Under the pieces are notes generated by a model. The model was not told the DNA's origin and did not search any database. It was given only the letters and a program-made list of their open reading frames with translations. This document shows, piece after piece, positions 1 to 11,400 of a DNA stretch of 64,000 bases. The DNA lies in NCBI RefSeq assembly GCF_051020765.1, contig NC_134933.1:868001-932000 (forward strand), given 5' to 3'. The position numbers and the translations under genes were made by a program. Within the stretch, counting starts at the first letter, position 1. Each line of letters starts with the position of its first letter. This DNA is from Lasioglossum baleicum (taxonomy: Eukaryota > Arthropoda > Insecta > Hymenoptera > Halictidae).

Positions 1-2787
1 TTGACTCGAGCTGGTTGCTGCATCGTGACTTGGACAAAATGGAAGATCTGCGTGAGCATCGTGAATTTCGCGTGGATACTCTAAATCAACCTCCAAAATG
101 TATCCTACAGGGCTATCGATTGGAATGGATTCAACGTTGAAATTATCAATATCCTCCACCCATCGAAAGTCTCTGTGCGGTAGAGGTTGCGACATGGCCC
201 AACCATACAAATTATTCACGTCAAAATACATTAAGTAGGTGGATGGTTTACTCGAATCGTGCGTAGACAAATATTTGTTGTTTGCATATGCATATCTGTG
301 AGAACATTGGCTCAATCCACCACGTATTCCTCGCTCCACGAACAAAAGCATATCGACGTCGGTGAACAACTCCAATTCAATCTTCGTCATTTTCAACATC
401 ACATCCCACGCGAAACCGGGGAGCGTGAAATAATGTGCTGGATCAAGCTTATAATTCTCGAGACAGTCATCGCGAAAATTTTCGAAAACATCTGCCAACA
501 ACAATACATCCAATTTTAGATATAAATCACTGTACTCTCCTAGCGTTTGTATGGTGAAACGCGACCAAACAGTATTTGCATGAAGGTAATCGACGTCGGA
601 TATCTCGCTACCATTTAACCGATTGTAAAATGCTTCGCGCGGCGGTAAACATGTATCATTTAATTTATCGTACGATGCCAGATAGTCGTATGGAAACACG
701 CCTTTTCTGGTCAACAGGTTGAAATCATCGTTAGAAAGATGTGTAAATTCACCTCGTACGATGCATAATTTATTTTTGTCTAAATACGATGACAGCTTGT
801 CCAGACTTGAGTTCAAGAACTTGAATGAGTCGATGAAGCGAAATTTCAAGAACTTTACATACTTTCGTTCTTCACCCGGCTGTCTCTCGATGGAAACGTT
901 TTTCGTGAATGAGATATACTTCTCTTTCGTCAATGGTAATACGTCTATCCGTCCCTCAAACGAATTTGCTAATTCTTTTATAATGAAATGTGCATCGTAG
1001 CCTGATAAATTATGGAAAACTACTGGTATCACGTACGAAGATTGATAGCTTAAATTGCATTCGTTATGAGCTGGACCACGATACGCGCCCGTGAAATGAC
1101 AATGATCACGCACTCGTATATCGTTTTCCTCAAACGTTTTCTCGCAGACATGACAATGTGTGGCTGTACGAAAATTTAATTTTTCTGCTTCAGTTAGTGG
1201 ATTCATTGGCACCGTTTTATCAAATAGCGGCTGTAATTTCTGACTCAGCTCGTACAACCTGTTTGCAAACCATGCAGCGCATCCCGCTTTATCACGATAA
1301 ACCTGATACTCGCACAGCGATTCATCGTAGCGACAATGTATATAGTATCCTATACTAAACGCGTGGTGTTGTTGATATTGTACGCGTGCTGCACGGTCTT
1401 CTCCCTCCTGTTCCTCAGGCAGCAGCAGACACTCCAAGTCAGCATAGATAATGAATGGTGTCTGTTCTTTGTTTACAAAATTTTTAAAGTGTAACCACTT
1501 ATCTTCGCTCGTTGGAAGCGTCAGAGCACAATCATTCATTCGTTCACAGTCGATTGTATGAATGTTTAATCTCTCCAGCGTAGGGAAATATTGCAGGCAC
1601 CTGTGGGAAGAAAACTTTTCTTGCTTCAAAGAATTTAAAAAAACAAAAAAACGTGCAACTTACCGATCACAAATATGTTTATGATTTTTCTTCTTGCTAA
1701 GCTGTGATGAAACCAATCTTGACAAATTTCGTATACATGCGAAATGGCCGTGCGTCTTTGCAGCATTCTGGATAAACAGCAAATTGACATGTCTTCTCCG
1801 TTTCTTCTCAGTCAAATGAAGTGTTACACATTTCTTGAGCACCCATTCGAACACGTTTATGGAAACATCGTTTTTTCGTTCAAATTTTCGAATGTCTTTG
1901 AACAGCATAGGCGATTGAAAACCTTCGGTTTGAAGCACTGTTTTGTAGTGTGGATATGATGATAAACGCGATGGATTTGTCTTGGCCGGATAGAGACCCA
2001 CCACGACCGCCCAAAAAAAGCATGCCTCATCCTTGTTATTCACATTCACGACCGCTTTTTTCAGCTGAATCGTTCGAGGCAAGTAGGTTTCAGTGGTGCA
2101 GCCGGCTTGCAATGGCTGGTATTTGCTAAAGTTCACAATCAAATGCAGTATCTTCGACAGTGCCCACCCGCTGTCTCGCTCTTGAAACTCTTCCAACGAT
2201 GTCAAAATCGTTGGTACAACGTCTCTCTGATACCACTGTCGTAGATTGCTTGTCCGAAACAATGCAACGTTTCGCGTGCCGAAACTTTTCACGGAAACCT
2301 CGTTGGTGTGTTGCATGAATTCTGCCTCCAACGTCACGCTAGCTTTCAGCGATGAATGTACGTTTAAAAATTCTGTAACGCGCCCTGTAACCATTCGTTT
2401 CGCATGTTGTAAAAATTGTTTGGGATCGATATGTTCGATGTTGATAACGATGCCGGTTGATATGCGATTCTTAAACGCCGACTCGACATTTTCCCAACGG
2501 AGCGTCGAGGCTCTCGCACCGCCGCGATCATATAAACCTCTACCGGTGTGCGGCGAGGAAATACGTTTGTGCAATGAAACGTTTAAAGTTTTCATACGAC
2601 ACATAGTTGATGTTAAACTAGATTTCATGCTTCCCGACAATTCATCCTTTGCACTGGATAGGTAATTGATGCAGCATTGCAGAGACTCGATGTATGAGCG
2701 ATGCCATTCGTGATACTCGTCCATAGTTTTCAGCAGCATTGACATGCTTGTCAAACACCTCAACATTTTTTTCCACGTTTCAATCAT
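1..2787 (-). CDS. Polinton/adintovirus-type protein-primed DNA polymerase B, 5' part, two exons, open at left edge
   Basis: Exon 1 is 2787-1664 and exon 2 is 1600-1, with a 63-bp intron between. Exon 2 has no stop in 533 codons and runs off the window, so about 908 residues are visible. Counting from the ATG at 2787: a C2H2/C-like zinc finger C373, C376, H389, C393 whose codons span the splice junction; exonuclease motif I D429-x-E431; a zinc-binding HNH-like block with C524, C527, DHCH at 540-543 and C556; motif II N572 to D577 (NLSGYD); motif III Y735-x3-D739 followed by LLLAD; and polymerase motif A starting at D835 (DVNNLYGWAM). These are the 3'-5' exonuclease and the start of the palm of family B polymerases of the DNA_pol_B_2 type, which replicate linear DNA from a terminal protein. 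Motif C lies outside the window. No integrase, ATPase or capsid gene is visible, so whether this is a live element, a virus-derived relic or a domesticated gene is open. An in-frame stop lies about 17 codons before the ATG, which supports that start unless another exon lies upstream. Confidence 0.85.
1601..1663 (-). other. Spliceosomal intron in the polymerase gene (63 bp)
   Basis: Read on the minus strand, the donor is CG|GTAAGT and the acceptor is a pyrimidine-rich tract ending CCCACAG. Without splicing, translation stops at TAA within the donor (1660-1662). With splicing, the frame stays open for 533 more codons and the zinc-finger cysteines C373 and C376 come together. Inferred from sequence only. 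Confidence 0.8.
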
Positions 2788-3020
2788 CTTGCTACCGCAC
2801 AGTTGTCGACAAAAATATTCCTTTCAACTTTAATTTGCTAATTTCCAGTTCTCAAAATATAATTGCACTTTACAATGTAACGGTGGCACCGTTTTTAACT
2901 ATGAATATTAAATAACTTTTTTTTTGTCACGGCAAAAGTTTGCAACGATGGAACGTTTGCAAAGACTACAATTCAAATTCCATCGTGTCCTATTTATTCA
3001 TTGCTACCCTTAGAGATAAG
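2788..3020. other. Non-coding region upstream of the polymerase gene
   Basis: AT-rich, with a T-run around 2911-2925 and no reading frame that I recognise. It should hold the promoter of the minus-strand polymerase gene, but I see no convincing TATA box or initiator. Confidence 0.4.
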
Positions 3021-3700
3021 GGTGATGTCTAGATGACGTAAGAAAGAAGGGGGCGGTGCCTAACAGCTCTGTCCTTGGCCTAGATGACGTCAGAAAGAAG
3101 GGGGCGGTGCCTAACAGCTTTGTCCTTGGCCTAGATGACGTAATGCTTGTGCAATACTATTAAGTGATGACTCAGCAGCTCTGTCCTTGGCCTAGATGAC
3201 GTAAGAAAGAAGGGGGTATGACTCAGCAGCTCTGCCTTTGACCTAGATGACGTAAGAAAGAAGGGGGCGGTGTCTAACAGCTCTGTCCTTGGCCTAGATG
3301 ACGTAACGCTTGTGCAATACCAAAGGAGTATCATCTTTCATAGGGATTGTCCCCCCTCCCCGCGAAAAAATATGATGCAATAAAATATGATGTAATATAT
3401 GCTTGCGCAATACCGCTCTGCGGTACCACCCCTTAAGTGATGACTCAGCAGCTCTGTCCTTGGCCTAGATGACGTAAGAAAGAAGGGGGCGGTGCCTAAC
3501 AGCTTTGTCCTTGGCCTAGATGACGTAATGCTTGTGCAATACCATTAAGTGATGACTCAGCAGCTCTGTCCTTGGCCTAGATGACGTAAGAAAGAAGGGG
3601 GCGGTGCCTAACAGCTTTGTCCTTGGCCTAGATGACGTCAGAAAGAAGGGGGCGGTGCCTAACAGCTTTGTCCTTGGCCTAGATGACGTAATGCTTGTGC
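3021..3700. repeat. Compound 51/61-bp minisatellite rich in CRE/AP-1-like motifs
   Basis: The phrase CTAGATGACGT recurs 11 times, at 3029, 3080, 3131, 3192, 3243, 3294, 3465, 3516, 3577, 3628 and 3679. Spacing is 51 bp, or 61 bp where a second unit type occurs, plus one 171-bp gap. The 51-bp unit carries AGAAAGAAGGGGGCGGTG. The 61-bp unit carries ATGCTTGTGCAATAC and TGACTCAGC. The 171-bp gap contains a different AT-rich insert (about 3325-3430). Open frames across this stretch are by-products of the repeat. It lies between the polymerase gene and the satellite. Polinton terminal repeats can contain tandem repeats, so it might be part of the polymerase-bearing element; that is only a possibility. 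Confidence 0.9.
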
Positions 3701-3721
3701 AATGCGGTACCGCTCTCCCGT

Positions 3722-3776
3722 GAATTGGAAAGTTCCTCAGAACCGCCTGAATTGGGAAGTGATCCAGAACCCGCCT
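3722..3776. repeat. Two imperfect 27/28-bp direct repeats
   Basis: GAATTGGAAAGTTCC at 3722 and GAATTGGGAAGTGATCC at 3749 begin two similar units, both ending in CCGCCT. They sit directly before the satellite array. Function unknown. Confidence 0.7.
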
Positions 3777-5430
3777 ATATATCCTACTTTCGGGTTTCAT
3801 TTGTAACGCGGCAGCTTATACCCCCCAGCGTTACCGACCACTGCCGGTGGTGGTCGGTAAGTTATCCTCCGCCGAGGTCGACGCGCGTTACAGATGCGCA
3901 CGTAAAATATTTTTCGCGAATTTTTCGCGCGGTAAACCTTCGTCTCCGCGTCCTCTGTCCGACGAGCCTACTCTCGCCCGCACCCGTCGACCCGTTCTCG
4001 AGCTATACGGCGACAAAAAAATCGCAAAATTTCACTAATTTGACGTCACCGAAAAAGTTACGGCCAACTGGGAATTAAAGGTATATCGCCTTCCCGAATT
4101 TTCCGGGAGCTCATCGGGTCTTCGGCCCCGCTCGGCTCGGCTCGACTCGGCTCGAGGTCGAGGTCGTCGGTAGCGACGATGGTGGCGGGGAGGCGCGCGA
4201 TTGGTCTGTCATCGCCATCCTCCCCCCTTCCCCTTTAAAATTAATGGAAAATGTAAACCTAAACGTAGAGTCGGATTCTTAACCTCGAAGTTACAAGTCG
4301 ATTCGCTCAACTATCAAGGGAGAGTAAACGCGGCGACTGTGGCGGCACTCGCCACCGATGCGAAGTCAGCGTCGCAAAGTTGGCGTTAAATTCGAACGTT
4401 TGAATCAGTTATTTTCTTTCGGGCCCTTTTCAGCGCTGAACCGTGGAAGCGCCGAAATTCGGGTTTCATTTTTAACGCGGCAGCTTATACCCCCGTGCGT
4501 TACCGACCACTGCCGGTGGTGGTCGGTAAGTTATCCTCCGCCGAGGACGACGCGCGTTACCGATGCACACGTAAAAAATGTTTATCGAATTTTTCGCGCG
4601 GTAAATCTTCGTCTCCGCGTCCTCCGTCCGACGAGCCTACTCTCGCCCGCACCCGTCGACCCGTTCTCGAGCTATACGGCGACAAAGAAATCGCAAAATT
4701 TCACTAATTTGACGTCACCGAAAAAAGTGACGGGCAACTGGGAATTAAAGGTATATCGCCTTCCCGAATTTTCCGGGAGCCCATCGGGCCTTCGGCCCCG
4801 CTCGGCTCGGCTCGACTAGGCTCGAGGTCGAGGTCGTCGGTAGCGACGATGGTGGCGGGGAGGCGCGCGATTGGTCTGTCATCGCCATCCTCCCCCCTAC
4901 CCTTTAAAATTTATGGAAAATGTAAACCTAAACGTAGAGTCGGATTCGTAACCTCGAAGTTACAAGTCGATTCGCTCAACTATCAAGGGAGATTAAACGC
5001 GGCGACTGTGGCGGCACTCGCCACCGATGCGAAGTCAGCGTCGCGAAGTTGGCGTTAAATTCGAACGTTTGAATCAGTTATTTTCTTTCGGGCCCTTTTC
5101 AGCCCTGAACCGTGGAAGCGCCGAAATTCGGGTTTCATTTATAACGCGGCAGCTTATACCCCCGAGCGTTACCGACCACTGCCGGTGGTGGTCGGTAAGT
5201 TATCCTCCGCCGAGGACGACGCGCGTTACCGATGCACACGTAAAAAATTTTTCGCGAACTTTTCGCGCGGTAAACCTTTGTCTCCGCGTCCTCCGTCCGA
5301 CGAGCCTACTCTCGCCCGCACCCGTCGACCCGTTGTCGAGCTATACGGCGACAAAGAAATTGCAAAATTTCACTAATTTGACGTCATCGAAAAAGTTACT
5401 GCCAACTGGGAATTAAAGGTATATCGCCTT

Positions 5431-8400
5431 CCTGAATTTTCCGGGAGCCCATCGGGCCTTCGGCCCCGCTCGGCTCGGCTCGACTCGGCTCGAGGTCGAG
5501 GTCGTCGGTAGCGACGATGGTGGCGGGGAGGCGCGCGATTGGTCTGTCATCGCCATCCTCCCCCCTACCCTTTAAAATTAATGGAAAATGTAAACCTAAA
5601 CGTAGAGTCGGATTCGTAACCTCGAAGTTACAAGTCGATTCGCTCAACTATCAAGGGAGAGTAAACGCGGCGACTGTGGCGGCACTCGCCACCGATGCGA
5701 AGTCAGCGTCGCGAAGTTGGCGTTAAATTCGAACGTTTGAATCAGTTATTTTCTTTCGGGCCCTTTTCAGCCCTGAACCGTGGAAGCGACGAAATTCGGG
5801 TTTCATTTATAACGCCGCAGCTTATACCCCCGAGCGTTACCGACCACTGCCGGTGGTGGTCGGTAAGTTATCCTCCGCCGAGGTCGACGCGCGTTACCGA
5901 TGCACACGTTAAAAATTTTTCGCGAATTTTCGCGAATTTTTCGCGCGCTGAACCTTCGTCTCCGCGTCCTCCGTCCGACGAGCCTACTCTCGCCCGCACC
6001 CGTCGACCCGTTCTCGAGCTATACGGCGATAAAGAAACTTTGATTTTTCACTAATTTGACGTCATCGAAAAAGTTACGGCCAAGTGGGAATTAAAGGTAT
6101 ATCGCCTTCCCGAATTTTCCGGGAGCCCATCGGGCCTTCGGCCCCGCTTGGCTCGGCTCGACTCGGCTCGAGGTCGAGGTCGTCGGTAACGACGATGGTG
6201 GCGGGGAGGCGCGCGATTGGTCTGTCATCGCCATCCTCCCCCCTACCCTTTAAAATTAATGGAAAATGTAAACCTAAACGTAGAGTCGGATTCGTAACCT
6301 CGAAGTTACGAGTCGATTCGCTCAACTATCAAGGGAGAGTAAACGCGGCGACTGTGGCAGCACTCGCCACCGATGCCAAGTCAGCGTCGCGAAGTTGGCG
6401 TTAAATTCGAACGTTTGAATCAGTTATTTTCTTTCGGGCCCTTTTCAGCGCTGAACCGTGGAAGCGCCGAAATTCGGGTTTCATTTTTAACGCGGCAGCT
6501 TATACCCCCGTGCGTTACCGACCACTGCCGGTGGTGGTCGGTAAGTTATCCCCCGCCGAGGACGACGCGCGTTACCGATGCACACGTAAAAAATGTTTCG
6601 CGAATTTTTCGCGCGGTAAATCTTTGTCTCCGCGTCCTCCGTCCGACGAGCCTACTCTCGCCCGCACCCGTCGACCCGTTCTCGAGCTATACGGCGACAA
6701 AGAAATCGCAAAATTTCACTAATTTGACGTCACCGAAAAAAGTGACGGGCAACTGGGAATTAAAGGTATATCGCCTTCCCGAATTTTCCGGGAGCCCATC
6801 GGGCCTTCGGCCCCGCTTGGCTCGGCTCGACTCGGCTCGAGGTCGAGGTCGTCGGTAGCGACGATGGTGGCGGGGAGGCGCGCGATTGGTCTGTCATCGC
6901 CATCCTCCCCCCTACCCTTTAAAATTTATGGAAAATGTAAACGTAAACGTAGAGTCGGATTCGTAACCTCGAAGTTACAAGTCGATTCGCTCAACTATCA
7001 AGGGAGATTAAACGCGGCGACTGTGGCGGCACTCGCCACCGATGCGAAGTCAGCGTCGCGAAGTTGGCGTTAAATTCGAACGTTTGAATCAGTTATTTTC
7101 TTTCGGGCCCTTTTCAGCCCTGAACCGTGGAAGCGCCGAAATTCGGGTTTCATTTATAACGCGGCAGCTTATACCCCCGAGCGTTACCGACCACTGCCGG
7201 TGGTGGTCGGTAAGTTATCCTCCGCCGAGGACGACGCGCGTTACCGATGCACACGTAAAAAATTTTTCGCGAACTTTTCGCGCGGTAAACCTTTGTCTCC
7301 GCGTCCTCCGTCCGACGAGCCTACTCTCGCCCGCACCCGTCGACCCGTTGTCGAGCTATACGGCGACAAAGAAATTGCAAAATTTCACTAATTTGACGTC
7401 ATCGAAAAAGTTACTGCCAACTGGGAATTAAAGGTATATCGCCTTCCTGAATTTTCCGGGAGCCCATCGGGCCTTCGGCCCCGCTCGGCTCGGCTCGACT
7501 CGGCTCGAGGTCGAGGTCGTCGGTAGCGACGATGGTGGCGGGGAGGCGCGCGATTGGTCTGTCATCGCCATCCTCCCCCCTACCCTTTAAAATTAATGGA
7601 AAATGTAAACCTAAACGTAGAGTCGGATTCGTAACCTCGAAGTTACAAGTCGATTCGCTCAACTATCAAGGGAGAGTAAACGCGGCGACTGTGGCGGCAC
7701 TCGCCACCGATGCGAAGTCAGCGTCGCGAAGTTGGCGTTAAATTCGAACGTTTGAATCAGTTATTTTCTTTCGGGCCCTTTTCAGCCCTGAACCGTGGAA
7801 GCGCCGAAATTCGGGTTTCATTTTTAACGCGGCAGCTTATACCCCCGAGCGTTACCGACCACTGCCGGTGGTGGTCGGTAAGTTATCCTCCGCCGAGGAC
7901 GACGCGCGTTACCGATGCACACGTAAAAAATTTTTCGCGAATTTTTCGCGCGGTAAACCTTTGTCTCCGCGTCCTCCGTCCGACGAGCCTACTCTCGCCC
8001 GCACCCGTCGACCCGTTCTCGAGCTATACGGCGACAAAGAAATTGCAAAATTTCACTGATTTGACGTCATCGAAAAAGTTACGGCCAACTGGGAATTAAA
8101 GGTATATCGCCTTCCCGAATTTTCCGGGAGCCCATCGGGCCTTCGGCCCCGCTCGGCTCGGCTCGACTCGGCTCGAGGTCGAGGTCGTCGGTAGCGACGA
8201 TGGTGGCGGGGAGGCGCGCGATTGGTCTGTCATCGCCATCCTCCCCCCTACCCTTTAAAATTAATGGAAAATGTAAACCTAAACGTTGAGTCGGATTCGT
8301 AACCTCGAAGTTACAAGTCGATTCGCTCAACTATCAAGGGAGAGTAAACGCGGCGACTGTGGCGGCACTCGCCACCGATGCGAAGTCAGCGTCGCGAAGT

Positions 8401-11400
8401 TGGCGTTAAATTCGAACGTTTGAATCAGTTATTTTCTTTCGGGCCCTTTTCAGCCCTGAACCGTGGAAGCGCCGAAATTCGGGTTTCATTTTTAACGCGG
8501 CAGCTTATACCCCCGAGCGTTACCGACCACTGCCGGTGGTGGTCGGTAAGTTATCCTCCGCCGAGGACGACGCGCGTTACCGATGCACACGTAAAAAATT
8601 TTTCGCGAATTTTTCGCGCGGTAAACCTTTGTCTCCGCGTCCTCCGTCCGACGAGCCTACTCTCGCCCGCACCCGTCGACCCGTTCTCGAGCTATACGGC
8701 GACAAAGAAATTGCAAAATTTCACTGATTTGACGTCATCGAAAAAGTTACGGCCAACTGGGAATTAAAGGTATATCGCCTTCCCGAATTTTCCGGGAGCC
8801 CATCGGGCCTTCGGCCCCGCTCGGCTCGGCTCGACTCGGCTCGAGGTCGAGGTCGTCGGTAGCGACGATGGTGGCGGGGAGGCGCGCGATTGGTCTGTCA
8901 TCGCCATCCTCCCCCCTACCCTTTAAAATTAATGGAAAATGTAAACCTAAACGTAGAGTCGGATTCGTAACCTCGAAGTTACAAGTCGATTCGCTCAACT
9001 ATCAAGGGAGAGTAAACGAGGCGACTGTGGCGGCACTCGCCACCGATGCGAAGTCAGCGTCGCGAAGTTGGCGTTAAATTCGAACGTTTGAATCAGTTAT
9101 TTTCTTTCGGCCCCTTTTCAGCCCTGAACCGTGGAAGCGCCGAAATTCGGGTTTCATTTGTAACGCGGCAGCTTATACCCCCCAGCGTTACCGACCACTG
9201 CCGGTGGTGGTCGGTAAGTTATCCTCCGCCGAGGTCGACGCGCGTTACAGATGTGCACGTAAAATATTTTTCGCGAATTTTCGCGAATTTTTCGCGCGGT
9301 AAACCTTCGTCTCCGCGTCCTCTGTCCGACGAGCCTACTCTCGCCCGCACCCGTCGACCCGTTCTCGAGCTATACGGCGATAAAAAAATCGCAAAATTTC
9401 ACTAATTTGACGTCACCGAAAAAGTTACGGCCAACTGGGAATTAAAGGTATATCGCCTTCCCGAATTTTCCGGGAGCCCAACGGGCCTTCGGCCCCGCTC
9501 GGCTCGCCTCGACTCGGCTCGAGGTCGAGGTCGTCGGTAGCGACGATGGTGGCGGGGAGGCGCGCGATTGGTCTGTCATCGCCATCCTCCCCCCTACCCT
9601 TTAAAATTAATGGAAAATGTAAACCTAAACGTTGAGTCGGATTCGTAACCTCGAAGTTACAAGTCGATTCGCTCAACTATCAAGGGAGAGTAAACGCGGC
9701 GACTGTGGCGGCACTCGCCACCGATGCGAAGTCAGCGTCGCGAAGTTGGCGTTAAATTCGAACGTTTGAATCAGTTATTTTCTTTCGGGCCCTTTTCAGC
9801 CCTGAACCGTGGAAGCGCCGAAATTCGGGTTTCATTTTTAACGCGGCAGCTTATACCCCCGAGCGTTACCGACCACTGCCGGTGGTGGTCGGTAAGTTAT
9901 CCTCCGCCGAGGACGACGCGCGTTACCGATGCACACGTAAAAAATTTTTCGCGAATTTTTCGCGCGGTAAACCTTTGTCTCCGCGTCCTCCGTCCGACGA
10001 GCCTACTCTCGCCCGCACCCGTCGACCCGTTCTCGAGCTATACGGCGACAAAGAAATTGCAAAATTTCACTGATTTGACGTCATCGAAAAAGTTACGGCC
10101 AACTGGGAATTAAAGGTATATCGCCTTCCCGAATTTTCCGGGAGCCCATCGGGCCTTCGGCCCCGCTCGGCTCGGCTCGACTCGGCTCGAGGTCGAGGTC
10201 GTCGGTAGCGACGATGGTGGCGGGGAGGCGCGCGATTGGTCTGTCATCGCCATCCTCCCCCCTACCCTTTAAAATTAATGGAAAATGTAAACCTAAACGT
10301 AGAGTCGGATTCGTAACCTCGAAGTTACAAGTCGATTCGCTCAACTATCAAGGGAGAGTAAACGCGGCGACTGTGGCGGCACTCGCCACCGATGCGAAGT
10401 CAGCGTCGCGAAGTTGGCGTTAAATTCGAACGTTTGAATCAGTTATTTTCTTTCGGGCCCTTTTCAGCCCTGAACCGTGGAAGCGACGAAATTCGGGTTT
10501 CATTTATAACGCCGCAGCTTATACCCCCGAGCGTTACCGACCACTGCCGGTGGTGGTCGGTAAGTTATCCTCCGCCGAGGTCGACGCGCGTTACCGATGC
10601 ACACGTTAAAAATTTTTCGCGAATTTTCGCGAATTTTTCGCGCGCTGAACCTTCGTCTCCGCGTCCTCCGTCCGACGAGCCTACTCTCGCCCGCACCCGT
10701 CGACCCGTTCTCGAGCTATACGGCGATAAAGAAACTTTGATTTTTCACTAATTTGACGTCATCGAAAAAGTTACGGCCAAGTGGGAATTAAAGGTATATC
10801 GCCTTCCCGAATTTTCCGGGAGCCCATCGGGCCTTCGGCCCCGCTTGGCTCGGCTCGACTCGGCTCGAGGTCGAGGTCGTCGGTAACGACGATGGTGGCG
10901 GGGAGGCGCGCGATTGGTCTGTCATCGCCATCCTCCCCCCTACCCTTTAAAATTAATGGAAAATGTAAACCTAAACGTAGAGTCGGATTCGTAACCTCGA
11001 AGTTACGAGTCGATTCGCTCAACTATCAAGGGAGAGTAAACGCGGCGACTGTGGCAGCACTCGCCACCGATGCCAAGTCAGCGTCGCGAAGTTGGCGTTA
11101 AATTCGAACGTTTGAATCAGTTATTTTCTTTCGGGCCCTTTTCAGCGCTGAACCGTGGAAGCGCCGAAATTCGGGTTTCATTTTTAACGCGGCAGCTTAT
11201 ACCCCCGTGCGTTACCGACCACTGCCGGTGGTGGTCGGTAAGTTATCCCCCGCCGAGGACGACGCGCGTTACCGATGCACACGTAAAAAATGTTTCGCGA
11301 ATTTTTCGCGCGGTAAATCTTTGTCTCCGCGTCCTCCGTCCGACGAGCCTACTCTCGCCCGCACCCGTCGACCCGTTCTCGAGCTATACGGCGACAAAGA

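Noticed and set aside
3516..3800. Minus-strand open frame with repeated RPRTxLL motifs.
   Set aside because: Its periodicity is that of the 51-bp minisatellite (17 codons per unit), so the open frame is a by-product of the repeat.
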